A stretch of DNA of 64,000 nt. Origin: Chrysophaeum taylorii (lineage: Eukaryota; Sar; Pelagophyceae; Pelagomonadales; Pelagomonadaceae). Shown here piece after piece: positions 48,101 through 58,525 of the stretch; the stretch's first letter is position 1; every line of letters starts with the position of its first letter. A model generated the notes under the pieces. It was not told where the DNA came from. It made no database searches and saw only the letters and a list, made by a program, of their open reading frames with translations. Location of the stretch: positions 186,001 to 250,000 of the forward strand of contig JAQMWT010000316.1 of the NCBI GenBank assembly GCA_029834535.1, in the 5' to 3' direction. The position numbers and the translations under genes were made by a program.

Positions 48101-48470
48101 AGCCCAACGTCCGCTTCGACGCTTCGCGGCACACCGCGAACGCCTCCGTCAGCACGCTATCGAGACTCTCGCCGCCGTCGACGACGCGACCCCGAAACTC
48201 CTTTGTTTTCGCGCGCAACTCCTCGTCGCTCATCGCGCCCATCGCCGGACCCAACGCCTCGATGGCCGCCACGCGGTCGGCGTATCGCGCCACACCGCGG
48301 ACCTTTGACAGCCACTTGGGCTGCCGCCGCAACGTCTCCTGGTCCGGCTCGAACAGTGAACTCAAGCCCTCCAGCAGAGACTCGGCGACGGACTCGCGCG
48401 CCGACGCCAACCGACCAGGGCTCACCCCGACGAACCCCGAGCACCCCACCACCAACAACCAAACAAACAT
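45186..48470 (-). CDS. secA: SecA preprotein translocase ATPase, nuclear copy with plastid-type leader
   Basis: The protein has about 1,094 residues from MFVWLLVVG (ATG at 48470); the frame extends three codons to a GTG only. SecA pushes unfolded proteins through the SecY channel, here presumably across the thylakoid. The signature motifs are clear: LHEGKLAEMATGEGKTLVA (Walker A), VNDYLARRD, the YASNNELGFDYLRDN stretch, VDEADSILIDEARTPLIIS (Walker B), GTTTVEDSALISELL and ATNMAGRGTDI. The preprotein-binding, scaffold and wing domains follow in normal order. The C-terminus is basic and Ala-rich (GRKKKAAAKSRRR) and lacks the bacterial zinc finger. The leader is hydrophobic and ends CSGFVGV, a Phe motif like that of imported ochrophyte plastid proteins. 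Confidence 0.93.
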   Translation of the reverse strand: MFVWLLVVGCSGFVGVSPGRLASARESVAESLLEGLSSLFEPDQETLRRQPKWLSKVRGVARYADRVAAIEALGPAMGAMSDEELRAKTKEFRGRVVDGGESLDSVLTEAFAVCREASKRTLGLYHYDVQLAGGIVLHEGKLAEMATGEGKTLVATLPLYLRAIAGDGAHLVTVNDYLARRDVETLGPLYSFLGLSVGVVEGNSDTTQRRRAYGCDITYASNNELGFDYLRDNLCTDAEELTVTRRGTLPFAIVDEADSILIDEARTPLIISAEGEEDAGQKFLVATEVAKYLQAGRDYEVDAKGRRVTLTDAGYQTACRLLNVEDLFDRKTKWAVYLNPALNAKELYLRERDYIVAEDSLTGDPQVVIVDEFTGRVMEGRRWNGGLHQAVEAKEGVKVRKEQVTAASITYQSLFLLYDTLSGMTGTAKTEAKEFKETYELEVVTVPTAKPLRRVDQPDLVYPSKLTKFRSALREIRRLHERGQPVLVGTTTVEDSALISELLENEEVPHRVLNAKPEVARREAEIIAQAGRRGAVTIATNMAGRGTDILLGGNAGLVAKLYGRRVLAELVDERLVPLVEVAESLFPTEVSAEAASALAAAAEKAASKIRLQVYAEARERAALAAAQRRLEAVAPSNSTTTMPPPELPASVVLSRVDEYVASATNQKTGEFATAVANVERDFAVVVEAEREQVRELGGLVVLGTERHESRRIDLQLRGRSGRQGDSGESVFAISLEDKMFNVFGADKMSQLRLAFDFAGDDEEPLSSDLLTKSLSSIQEKVENFYKDIRSNLFKYDKIIDAQRRVFYLRRSGVLRADRGELIELLTQYARDTARDVLANTTAWAASQPDALLDVAAAATIQLQRMFPQAASAIDLEIASLLDKDEDVESAAAAGKNVRMEDFEATLARGAARGVEAQIAAIDAKAQNDADLASAVMRFMILREFDRGWKDHLRELDLLRETVGFQAFSQKDPYQEWTIQSNEAFKQLSAAIYRYSAITFLSLDPEVALVQRTPDQQLQQPSLPDAGGVDVVDSASSSLDRLPPRRQDLINNANNNNNNAAAPAAAAAAAGTNRAARRAQKGRKKKAAAKSRRRA

Positions 48471-48552
48471 CGCCGACACCTTAAAGACGATTTATTTTAC
48501 ATCAGATAGGGGATGTTGATACCTCGATGGTTCTTCAACCCCCGGCTTTTTC

Positions 48553-49085
48553 TCGGGCCCCGCCTCTCGAGCAGCGGCTACGCAGCTGCTACTACGGCAC
48601 CGTCGCCGGCCTGGTGGTGCCTTCGGTGAGGCCAGTGCGGCACGCCACGCCCTCGCAAAAACATGTGCAGGGCGCATCGCCGCGCGAAGAACCTGGGTGA
48701 AAAGTGGCTGTGCAAAGGAGGCCAAGCCAGCCCAAACTCGCCGCCGCATTTACACATACCGCGTGTGGGGGAATCGCCAAGGCCCTGGGCCGCCGGGCGC
48801 GCTCTGGACTCACCGCCCTCTCATCAGCCGTGTCGCCGCCTCGGGCAGCCCTGGAACTCTCGTCCGAGCCCAGCAGGACGTCGCGCTTCGACGCCCGGCG
48901 GCAGCACGCGTACGACCTACGGGCGGGGCCCGTCCTCTCTTCGCCTGTCCCGCGGTCTCTCTCGGCGATGACTCCGACTAGGCCCCGCGTACTTATCTCC
49001 GCCCTTCATCCCTCGTGTCCCCGCACAACGCGCCACAGCCTTTTTCGAGCAACCGCTCGCCTCTTAGTAGCAGTCGACCTTAAAA
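48553..49085 (+). mobile_element. 5'-truncated fragment of the retroelement
   Basis: This copy aligns from GGGCCC near 12045 through the coding end to the AGCAGTCGACCTTAAAAA terminus, with many small differences from the 12 kb copy. It still encodes pieces such as GRRARSGLTALS and RQHAYDLRAGPVLSS. It is more decayed than the 12 kb copy. It starts about 80 bases upstream of the secA start codon, so it may sit in or form part of the secA promoter. Confidence 0.65.
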
Positions 49086-49125
49086 ACCCTAAGGACTACG
49101 AATAGTCCGGGGCGCAGACACAACT

Positions 49126-49159
<34 letters not shown>

Positions 49160-50382
49160 GACAATACGATGTCCGTGGTCTATTTTACGCGAGACGCCAA
49201 TGCCACACTACGGACCTTGCAGCAGCACGTGGCGCGGGTCCCGTGAGAATGTCGCTGCCCCTTTTACCGCCGTCGCCCTTGCTGGGGCCGTTGCTGCTCC
49301 CGGCGTTACATTATATATACCACCGGATGAGATATTATATCTATCGCCCCGGAAGGCGCTGTCGAGACGTCACGACCTCTCGGAGATGCGCAACCTTGGG
49401 AGGGTGGGTGTGTCACACCGTGACGTAGTCACCTACCGTCGGCCTGTCTGAGAACTCGTCCGCGTACCACCTGCTAGCGCGGTAACTCCCATCCTTCATT
49501 ATCAAGACGCGAATCTCCACGTATGTAATGGCGAAGTCCACAAAGAAGGCCTTGCACTTTCTTCTCCTGTACAAGCACACGACCACAGGCTGATGTGCTG
49601 TCGGACACACCGTAGTAGACCTCCAGCATTTATTCGCGGTCGGCAAGTTCTTATAAGCCACAGCCCACCGAAAGCTGTAATGCTCGCCGACTCTACTCGT
49701 CGACTCTACGCGACGAAACCACATGCACCATGGGACGGACGACAGGTAGTCCTCGCAGGACATCCAACACTTTTATGGATGGCCAGTAGTTCCCTCCGGG
49801 AACGAAAAAAAAACATCAACATAGTGAATCTTTCTACGTTTTTTTTCAATTGCTCACACGCGCGCCGTTATGGCTACAATTGGTCGGCAAAGGCGGGTGG
49901 CCAGCTTACACTCGATTGGTCGGCTTGGCTTTGTTGGCTTGGATTATGGTTGGCGCCATTGGCTCACTAGCTTGGTCAGCGCTGTTAGCCTGCTCGACTC
50001 TACGCTTAGTCCCCAATTCCGCTCTTGCCTGAACCCCCGTGGTTCATTTCAGTAGGCGGTATCAGAAGCGGGTCCTTTAAGACAGTTGGCATGCTTGGCT
50101 TGCTTCAAAAAAGGTCGGCTTGCCTCCCTATCCACTTAGTGATCAACCAAGCATTCATTCTGGCGACTGTACACTGTATCTCTGAGTCAGCACGGCGAAG
50201 TTTCAATACAAAACTAGTATATGCAAGGCCTTCGAAAGCGCTGCCGCCGGAAGGACCAAGGTCCGAGATAGACAGATCAAACTAGACACGGCGCCTAGGA
50301 TTGACCTGACACCGGTGTCGGTCAACTTTGATTTGCCTATCTCCGCGTTGCCCGGTCATCAGGCCCCTCCAGGATCTCCGAA
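49086..50382. other. Undetermined, partly AT-rich region
   Basis: A (GTC)n tract occupies about 49126-49158. From about 49780 to 50040 the sequence carries repeated TTGGC words (GGCTTGGCTTTG, TTGGCTTGG). One minus-strand open frame is listed separately. No recognisable gene or element core is present; the composition differs from the surrounding genes. Confidence 0.4.
49413..49763 (-). CDS. Weak candidate open frame, unknown
   Basis: The frame has 116 codons from an ATG, with stretches such as KAFFVDFAITYVEIRVL and SYRASRWYADEFSDRP that have protein-like composition. It has no motif I recognise and lies in a region rich in element debris. It could be an exon of a decayed gene or a chance frame. 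Confidence 0.2.
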   Translation of the reverse strand: MSCEDYLSSVPWCMWFRRVESTSRVGEHYSFRWAVAYKNLPTANKCWRSTTVCPTAHQPVVVCLYRRRKCKAFFVDFAITYVEIRVLIMKDGSYRASRWYADEFSDRPTVGDYVTV

Positions 50383-51312
50383 ATGGCAGCGACGAACTCA
50401 GAGAAGCTCCTGGCGTTCGCAGAGGGTGTAGCCATCAACCCAGAGCTCGGCCCAGAGCGGGGAGACGTCCCCGACAACTTGGACGTCAATGACGTCGTCT
50501 ATCGCATCTGGCGCCTCGCCCCTCGGGGCCGCTGGGTCCTCGCTCTCGACGATGACTTCAACGGCCCCCACTTTACAATAGCCAACTTCATTGGCGTTCC
50601 TGTGTCAGATTTCCAACCAGCAGAATGTGCTGCTCGAATTTTTCGTTGCCCGCGACAAGCCGGGGTTGTTCCACAAGCCACCCGACGATTTGGCTCGGAA
50701 TGTCTCTGCGGACGAATTGACGCTGAACTGGAGGGCGTGGAGTTCGCCAACGAGTTGGAGGCCGAGCGAGCACGCGAGCGGCATCGGAGTGAGCTCATCA
50801 AGGTGCGGTGGCTGCTGATCGACCCGCCAGGGCTGGTCGACGGCCCAGCATCGAATTCTGTGACGATACGCAATGATACTAACTTAACTAACTTCAGACC
50901 TCTCCCGAGCACGGGAGCCAGGCCGGACCGGCAGGAGCCGGTACGGAATCACAAGAGGAAAATCACGCAGTTGGTGCAGAGGCGAGGGACGAGGACGGAC
51001 TTGTTGATGGTGGACCGCCACTGCGGACCGCGGTCTTGTGCGAGGTCGTGCAAAAGCGTCGCAGGCCGCGGACGTGTTGGTCCACGAACAATCGACCTGT
51101 CCGTCGCGTTCTGGCCAACCGAGCGAACCCCATCCCAGCGCGGACTTTTTTTCCGGGTGCTGCTAATCGGCCAGCCCGGGAGGCGAGCAGGCACCGTCCC
51201 ACTCCGGGACGGCCGGGGCCGCCGCAGGAAGCAAAAGCGTGTTAGGCGCCGTCCTCCAATGATACGGATGAAACATATACTTAAGATATACAATACGAGT
51301 CAAGGTGAGTAG
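50383..51312 (+). pseudogene. Possibly decayed coding region, unknown family
   Basis: The first 70 codons from the ATG at 50383 look protein-like (NDVVYRIWRLAPRGRWVLALDDDFNG, given here as two overlapping parts). The similarity appears to hop frame around 50600, where an overlapping frame reads LLEFFVARDKPGLFHKPPDD. The original frame looks real again near ERHRSELIKVRWLLIDPPG (about 50785-50835) and then becomes Arg-rich and unlikely. Short introns or decay are both possible. I recognise no family and assign no function. Confidence 0.35.
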
Positions 51313-51592
51313 GGTTCTAGTATTATTAGGTGTAGACGTTCTCTCCGCTGATTTTTTGGTGCTATCAAAAATCGGCCGTTTACATGACGTCTTCGGATAC
51401 ATAATATACCCTCTAGCGTGGGGGATAGCGTATGTGTTAACACTTGACAAATCCGCAAACCTTGAGGCCTTCGGCGGCGCCTCTCGAAATCAACCGAAAC
51501 ACCCAAAGGAGCAAGCCTGCTGTGTTGCTCCCACGCGCAGCCTTGCTTGTAGAGTCCCAGATCGTCGCTGCAATTTGCCTACTCGAGAAAGT

Positions 51593-54500
51593 ATGTGCAT
51601 GTGGCGCTTGGTAATAATCCTCGCGCTGATTTGGCCAAGCCAGCAAGTCGAGTTGCTGCTGGGGGTGCTCCTTGACATTACGGACTTTCGGTTTCCCGAG
51701 TGTTGTTCGCACGTCAAATATGCGATGAAACACATCAACGATCTCAAGTTCTTGGGAGAGAATATTACGCTCGACTTCGAGATCAGAAACGCAGATTCCG
51801 CAGGAGCTGCGTTGCAGGGCGCGATTGAGTTGTGTGAGATGGACGACCTCGTTGGAATCATCGGCACGACGTCCGGCATTACTTCCGAGACCGCCGCGCA
51901 GTACGCCACCATCAAGGAAACGCCAATGATGTCGTCCGAGGCATCATCTCCCGAGCTCGTCTCCAAAGTCGACATGACCTATTTCTTTCGGGCGGTTGGC
52001 TCGGACAACGAACCGATCAAGCTTGTTGCGGCGACAGCGCGACACTACGATTGGCGGCGGCTTTCGGCCGTTGCGCCCGACAACTCAGTGGGCTACGCGC
52101 GGACCGAGTTACTCCGAACCGAGCTGACGAACGTGGGCGTCGTTTTATCGTCGACAATTTACTATGCGATGGACACAGGGGACAACGTCGACACAGATAG
52201 CCTTTACATCATGGCACAGAGCGTCGCGCTCGGCGGCGCCAAGGTTACGTTACTAATGGGGACCAAAGGGCACAGACTTTACATAGTCCAGGAGCTTCTA
52301 AAATACGAGTGGCCCGATCATACGTTCCTACAGCTGGACGAACCTTGGGATACCTTCGAAAACGGCGACCCTGGGCTCTATGCATATCAAGAAGGGTGGC
52401 TTTATTTTGCCGCCGACGAAGACGACGAGGCGGTGACAACGACGACGACAACAAACGAGTCTGCGTACGAGGGCGACGCTTTGTGGGAACGCTACATCAC
52501 TCGGTGGTCCACCGAGACTACGAGGTACAATTGCACGCGCGACGCTGGCAAGGACATCTGGGCAAACTTGAGGGCCGACCCGACTATCTACGACTTCACC
52601 GTGATTAGCTCTTACCCTCAAGCCGCGAGGCCCGTGTTCGGACCTTTCCCGTGCGCGAACGGAGACGGCGGTGCAGCCAGTCCCGAAACTGCGAATTTCT
52701 TCTTCCGCGGATTTTACGACTCAGTATGTCGCGCACCGAGGTGTCGTTAAATGGTGTCACGCACAGGTGTGGATATTCGCCCACGCGCTCAAGCGCATCC
52801 TCGACGCTTCCTCGCAGCGAACGACGAGCGACCTCGTTCAACGCGGCGACTGGATAAGGAGAAGCTTGCTTAATACATCCTTCGTTGGCCTGCGCCAGTC
52901 CTACGAATTTGATAAGACCACCCAGGACGTGGTCCGGCAGGTAGCAGTGTACAACCTTGTCAAGAAGGCGAACTCGACGGGCGAATTCGACGTCGTTAAA
53001 GTCTTCGAGCCAACATCAGTCTTCTATTCAGCCGACGCGACGTGCGACATTGATCCAGGAGGGGCAGAGTGCGTGGCCGCAGTGACCAACACGAGCGTTG
53101 TCTGGCCGCCAGCCCAGAAGCGGGACGTGGCGCTCGACGGGCGCCACGTCTCGGCCGAGAGCTGCGTCTACGCGGAGACCCGGGAAGTTTACCGGGTGCT
53201 CGGCAACGGCTCCGTCACCATAAATCTCTTCTCGCACTTTAACGAGCAGCCGGAACTCGGCACTATCTTCGACGTCTCGCTCCGCGACAATTCCAGCGGA
53301 GAGCCCGTTTGGGCCGGGTCGTACGAGGTGCCAGCGTTGCAAGATTCGGTCGTCGTTCCCTTCGAGATTCCTGCCTGGGGCGATTTCGAGCTTGAAATCA
53401 CCGACCACTTCACCAACATTCTCGTAGAGGACAAGACTGTTTCGATCACCGCGACACAGCCCGATTGTGACCCGGGGAAAATATGGGACGACGACACCGG
53501 CGAGTGCGTCACGTGTCCTCTCGGTTCCGAGGAAAATAGCGGCGCGTGCACTCCGTGCGAGTATGCGACCAGCGTGTTTTTTATTTTTTTCTTGAGCTGC
53601 TTGTGGTGGGTACGACGAGCCTGATGAGTGCGGATGATAGGCTCGGGTACTCTCGCGACCAGACGAGCTACATCGCTTGCATCTTGTGCCCGGAATCATC
53701 GTACGCGGACAGTCGAGGCAGGACGAACTGCACGGATTGCCCTCTCAACTCACAAAGGTATGTCATCTACCCACCCATCTTGGATGCTTCGGAGACTGAC
53801 GCTGTGACTTGTCGCAGATACGACTACGATTTCGCCGAGGCGCTCGCGGGATCGGTGGACAGCGACACCATTGCAGCCTTGATTGGGACCGACCGGAGCC
53901 AATGTCTGTGCAAGCCTCACTATTACTCGACCTCTGGGTCTCGGGCGGACGCAAAGAACGACGAGGTTGCTTGGGGCAACGCTGGCGCGCGCTGTGCCCC
54001 GTGTGCTCGCGGCGCGACGTGTCAAGGCAAGGTGAGCACCATCGTCCTTAAAAAAATTGCGCGTCGGACGCACGCCGAGTCAACCGAAGAACCGAGCCTT
54101 CCTCGCAGACATATCCACCAAAAAACAAGGAAGACTATTGGGGTGACCCTCGCGCCAAGAACCCCGTTGAGTTCAAGAGATGCTCGCCGTTCCGCTGCAA
54201 GGCCGACTTCGAATGCTACGAAGTAAGTTTCTTTGCTGTTGTCAGAAAAAAAAAAAAAAATACTCATCATCGACATTCAACTCGCAGCCGTACCGCGGCC
54301 GCCTGTGTTCGATGCTCAAGACGAGGGAATATTTCGCCATCGGAGGCGCACACCCGCCGTTGCGGTGTCCCCAGTACCACGGGTTGAATATCTTCTTGTT
54401 TAGCTTACTTTTTTTTGCCGTCTTCACGACCTGGATCTACGTCAATTTGTTCTTCGGCCACAAGTCGCTCTCCATATTTTTCACGCACGTCCAACTCATC

Positions 54501-56762
54501 GCAATCATCGCACATTTCCACGTCGACTACCCCGAGGTCACGAACAACTATTTATCTGTCTTGTACAATTTCGTGCTTTTTGACGCGGATATTGTCTCGC
54601 CGTCGTGCCTGACGTCCTGGACGAAGCTGTCGACCTTCCAGATGACGATCGCTATTCCTTTTTTTGGATTGTTTTTCTTTATTCCCGTGGGCGTCAAGGT
54701 CGTCGGTCGGCTCGCGACGGACCCGTATTTCCGCACGAATTTTTCGTTGCGGCGCCTCGTCTTCGACTACTACGAGACAGACTATGGCAAGGAAGTGGCG
54801 TACGCAACGTCTCTTGCACTCTCGTTGCTGGACGCCATGTTCCCAAATCTCGCGCTCCACTGCATGAACATGCTGCGGTGCGACCGCTACGAGACGGTCG
54901 GCCACTCGTACTCGCGGATGGATCCAACGCTTCGCTGCGGCACGAGCAAGCACAAGCTCGCCCAAGCCATCGCTGTCATCGGCCTCTTCGCCGTCCTCTC
55001 GTGGCCGGTCGCCCTGGCCCACTGCATCCATCGTGCCTACAAACGGTCGAGCGGCGTTCACGAGCATCACATGCTCGCGCGGCTGGGATGGGCGTACGAC
55101 AAGCTCGCGTCTCCGCATCACATGGCCGCGGTGCTGCCACACGTCCAGACCATGGCAGTGTGCATAATTGCGGTCGTCTTCCAGGACGGCCACCTCCAAC
55201 TTTTTCTGATGACCTACGTGTCGTTGAGCGCGTTTGCCTACGTCGCGCTCGCCAAACCGTACGCGCAGGAACGGTATAACAAACTCGCCATTCATTCGGA
55301 GTTGACGGTGCTTCTGTACACCGGCATCAGCGTGATCGTCGGCAAGCGGTCATCCTTCGACCGAACGTGGACTGCCGTGGTCATCATCGAACTCACGGCG
55401 TTGCTCTTTTGCTCGATCCAGATCGCTAAAGCCGAGCGCAACGAGTCCACCGCGAGAGGCAAGGGCCAAAGGGCGATTCGAGCTCGCCTCAAGCTCAAAC
55501 GCCGAGCAATGGGCTTCAGTTTTACGACTTCAATCGGTCACCTGGTGGCCAAGTGGCACTTGCCGCCGCCGTCGGGGTCTTCTGCTCGGACACACGTCGT
55601 GGCTGCTGCTGCTGCTGCTGCTGCCTCCGGCGACGGCGAATCAACGCCGCCCAAATCGCCGTCGTCGCCGTCGTCGTCGCGAGGACCCAACTCGCCGACG
55701 CGCTGCCGCCTCCTCGACGGCGAAGCTCTCATCAACAACAACAGCAACGACGTATCAAAAGATCCTCTGGTGGACCAGATGAGTTTTAACGATTCGTCCG
55801 CGGGTTTGTCGATTCTTCGTCGCGGAAAGGCCGACGATCCCGCGAAATCAATGTCCGACGCTCTCTCGCAACTTGCCCGCTCGGTCGACGCCGACACGTG
55901 GGCAGCCCTCAGCGACGAGGACCTCGACGTGGACCAGTGCAACCTCATCCGCGGCGTCGTGAGGTCGCTCAAGTCTGTCGTCGACGACGCCTCGCCGCTC
56001 TCGGTATTTTCTGCGGACCACAAGAGCCGATTCTGGCGCTCGCTCGCAGAAACGTTTCCGGGCATCATCGCGTTTGCTGCGGACGTGTTGTCTCACGACG
56101 AACGCTTCAACATGTTCGGGATTCTGGTCAAGCTGCAAAACTTTCTCGCCTCGAAGCGCTCTACCACCCCTTGGCTCGCCGACGACGTTATCGAAGGCCC
56201 GATGCGCTCCAGCATCCTCTACTCGCTCCTCTGCGAGGCCTCGCAGGAAGACAGGTCAATCGCACGGTTTTTGGAATTGCTCGTTCTTTGTAGCAAGAAG
56301 AAGGCCGTCGGTCGGCAATCCGGCCTCTTGGCGCCAGTTTACGTCGGTCGGCGAATGCTCGGAAGCGTCTTCTCGGCGCGCGCCTCGGACAAACGCGTGC
56401 GTCCGTTAACAACAACAACAACAACAACAAAAAAAACCACCACAAGTTCGAATTCCGAGGAGGAGGAAGAAGAAGAAGCGATGTCCGAGGCGCGACGCGA
56501 ACAGCGTATGGTTCGCAAGAGCCTCGCCGCAAGGGAACAAGCTGCGATCGTGTACCTCGCGAGACTCCACGGCCCCGCCGCGACGAAGAAGAAAGAGCCA
56601 CCAACCGAACCACCCGCTGATACGATCCGCAGCCACTCCGAGGGACAGCAGTCCGCTACGGGGGAGACCCTCAACTCCGTGGAGGAGCCCGTTACCATGG
56701 TCTTTGATGTGCCCGAGTCAGCCGACGATCTGCTGTGCGAACGCCGAAATCAACATTCTTAA
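51593..56762 (+). CDS. Six-exon receptor: periplasmic-binding-like ectodomain, Cys-rich stalk, multi-pass membrane domain
   Basis: The exons are 51593-52723, 52767-53560, 53620-53757, 53818-54031, 54109-54222 and 54288-56762, giving 1,621 residues with every junction in frame. The introns are 43, 59, 60, 77 and 65 bases with GT-AG ends. The signal peptide (WRLVIILALIWPS) leads into a type-1 periplasmic-binding fold as in GABA-B, glutamate and natriuretic receptors: LLGVLLDITDF, MKHIND, LVGIIGTTSGITSE, YDWRRLSAVAPDNSVGY and the exon-1/2 junction reading GFYDSVWIFAHALKRIL. A Cys-rich stalk with repeated CxxC pairs spans about residues 609-795. Exon 6 gives about nine membrane spans from residue 824 and a long low-complexity cytosolic tail. 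The membrane part does not look like a standard class-C seven-helix domain. Amino-acid-like ligand sensing is inferred. Confidence 0.85.
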
Positions 56763-57128
56763 AGCAACAACAACAACAACAAAAACAAACACCGCCAACA
56801 AAAACGAAAAAGCAACATCGCCAGCCGCGAGTGTACCGAGAACCCCTCGTTGCGTGCGCCACAAGACACCGAATGACAACAAGTTCGACGAAACCGAAGT
56901 GCGCGCGACAACGCCCAGGGATATATCTAGGGATATATCTAGAGGAGGCGCGCGTTCACCCCGAGGAGACCCAAGGCACGCGTGGTGGCGAGACCCTGGG
57001 GGTAGAAGAAGGCAGTATCGAGCGAACACCGGGGTCCGTTGTAGTGGTGGTGGTGGTGGTGGCGGTTAAAGGCGAGCGAGAGAGGGACCCCGCCGGGAAG
57101 CGGCTGTCAGACGGTCGTAGGTCTCGAG
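56763..57128. repeat. Intergenic stretch with simple repeats
   Basis: (ACA)n tracts lie at about 56765-56782, two tandem AGGGATATATCT units at about 56918-56941, and a (GTG)n tract at 57043-57062. It separates the convergent receptor and TBC genes. No gene is seen. Confidence 0.55.
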
Positions 57129-58440
57129 CTAGACGGAGGCGACTCTGAGGCGGTCGGCGACGAATTTGATTTTGTCGAGCGCAGCGACGGCCTCCGGGGT
57201 GTTGGCGTACTTTGAGAGAACACCTAGGGCCTGCGAAGGGTGAGGCGCCGCCGCGGCAAAACGCACGCACGCTATCGAGGCCATTCGCCAAGGCTTCATC
57301 GTCGTCGTCGTCGTCGTCGTCGTTTGCTGAGATGACTGCCGGCGCTCGCGGGCTTCCGTTGGCGGAATCATCATCGGCGTTGCCGCCGCCTTCGCCGCCG
57401 AAGAGGGGCGTAGTAAAGTGGGGTAGGCCTCGATCGTCGACGGAGGCAACGATGGTATCATTCGCGAGTCTGGTTTGGCTCTGCGCTTCGATAAGTCGTC
57501 TGGCGAGCGACACGACGTCGAGGACGGAGCATTGCTGGGGTCGCATGAGGACAGAAAGGCACTCCATTTCATCCGTGGCAGCCATAAGTCTCGGGGCGCA
57601 GACGAGAAGAAGAGCGACGAAAAAGATTTGGAGGGTGCGGCGAAAGGCGAGGGGGTCCCCGTCGCCGACCGCTGCGGCGAAGAGGGCGTCGCAGAGGGTC
57701 AAAGAGGCAGGGGCCTCGAACTCGCGAGAGAACAAGAGGCGCGCCCACCGGAGTCCGTAGATCTGCGGCTCGACGTAATCGTTGAGCCTCCGGGCTAACC
57801 TCGGCTCGTAGAGCTCGAGGAGCTCCGCCTGAGCAGTGCGACACGCGGCCACCACCGGCGCCTCTGGACCGGCGTGAAAGTGGTCGGCGTGGCGCACCAT
57901 GATGGCCTCGAAGAGTGAGAAGCAGTCGGCCTCGTCGTCGCCTTCCGCGGGACCGCAGCCGTAGGCTATTTCGTCCTCGAGCGCGAGCACGACTAGTGCC
58001 AGGATCTCGTGCATTCCCTGGCGGTACCCGATGTCGGGGTGCGCCGTCGACCACACCGTCAGCACGGTCAGCATCGACGCCCAGAACGACGACCGCGAGA
58101 AATGGTCCTCCGGCAGACCGGAGATCACCAGCCGGTCGAGGTCTTTCTGGATCTCGGCGCGCAGGTCCGCCGACGCGTAGAACCGCGACCACCCCGACTC
58201 GGCCCCGAGCGCCATCGTCAAAGGGTCCCCTGCCTCCTCGCAGCTGCTCGAGATGTCGGGAAGGTGCTCGCGCCGGAGCTTTTCGTACCGCAGCCTCGAC
58301 GCTTTCAGCGACGCCTCCACGGCACCCGCCTCCCCCGACGCCGGGATCACCCCTAAAAGCAGCCGCCACGCCCACGCCCGTTCCCCCGGACCGACTCCCT
58401 CCTGCAGGGCGCGCTCGCACACCTTCTTCAGGTCGAGCAT
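57129..58440 (-). CDS. TBC-domain Rab GTPase-activating protein (two exons)
   Basis: The exons are 58440-57271 and 57230-57129, with a 40-base intron (GTGCGT...TTCGCAG), for 423 residues from MLDLKKVCER. Without the intron the frame runs into an Arg-rich antisense-like tail, whereas splicing gives ALGVLSKYANTPEAVAALD and a clean stop. The TBC catalytic pair is present: the Arg finger IQKDLDR at about residues 97-103 and the Gln finger in IGYRQGMHE at about 131-139. The LYEPRLARRLNDYVEPQIYGLRWARLLFSREF stretch (shortened) is typical of TBC1D5-like proteins. It stimulates GTP hydrolysis by Rab proteins in membrane trafficking; the target Rab is unknown. It is divergent from a PDZ-domain gene 85 bases away. 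Confidence 0.88.
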
Positions 58441-58525
58441 CTGCGCGACTGAATGAATGCGCGAGGAGGGTAAGTAAGGAACTTGGTCGTTAATCCACCG
58501 TTGTTTCCATAAGCTGGCGCGCGCG
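58441..58525. promoter_or_regulatory. Likely bidirectional promoter of the TBC and PDZ genes
   Basis: Only 85 bases separate the two ATGs. No TATA box is evident. An AG (CGCGCAG) directly before the TBC ATG would also fit a splice acceptor, so an upstream 5' exon of the TBC gene cannot be excluded. Confidence 0.4.

Noticed and set aside
52724-52766. Frameshift in the receptor gene near 52725
   Set aside because: A 43-base GT-AG intron with a GTATGT donor gives the expected family sequence (YDSVWIFAHAL) across the junction, so no lesion is needed.
57135-57230. Arg/Thr-rich C-terminal extension of the TBC protein to 56956
   Set aside because: It is low-complexity readthrough into the next frame; a 40-base intron gives a clean coding end with a stop codon at 57129-57131.
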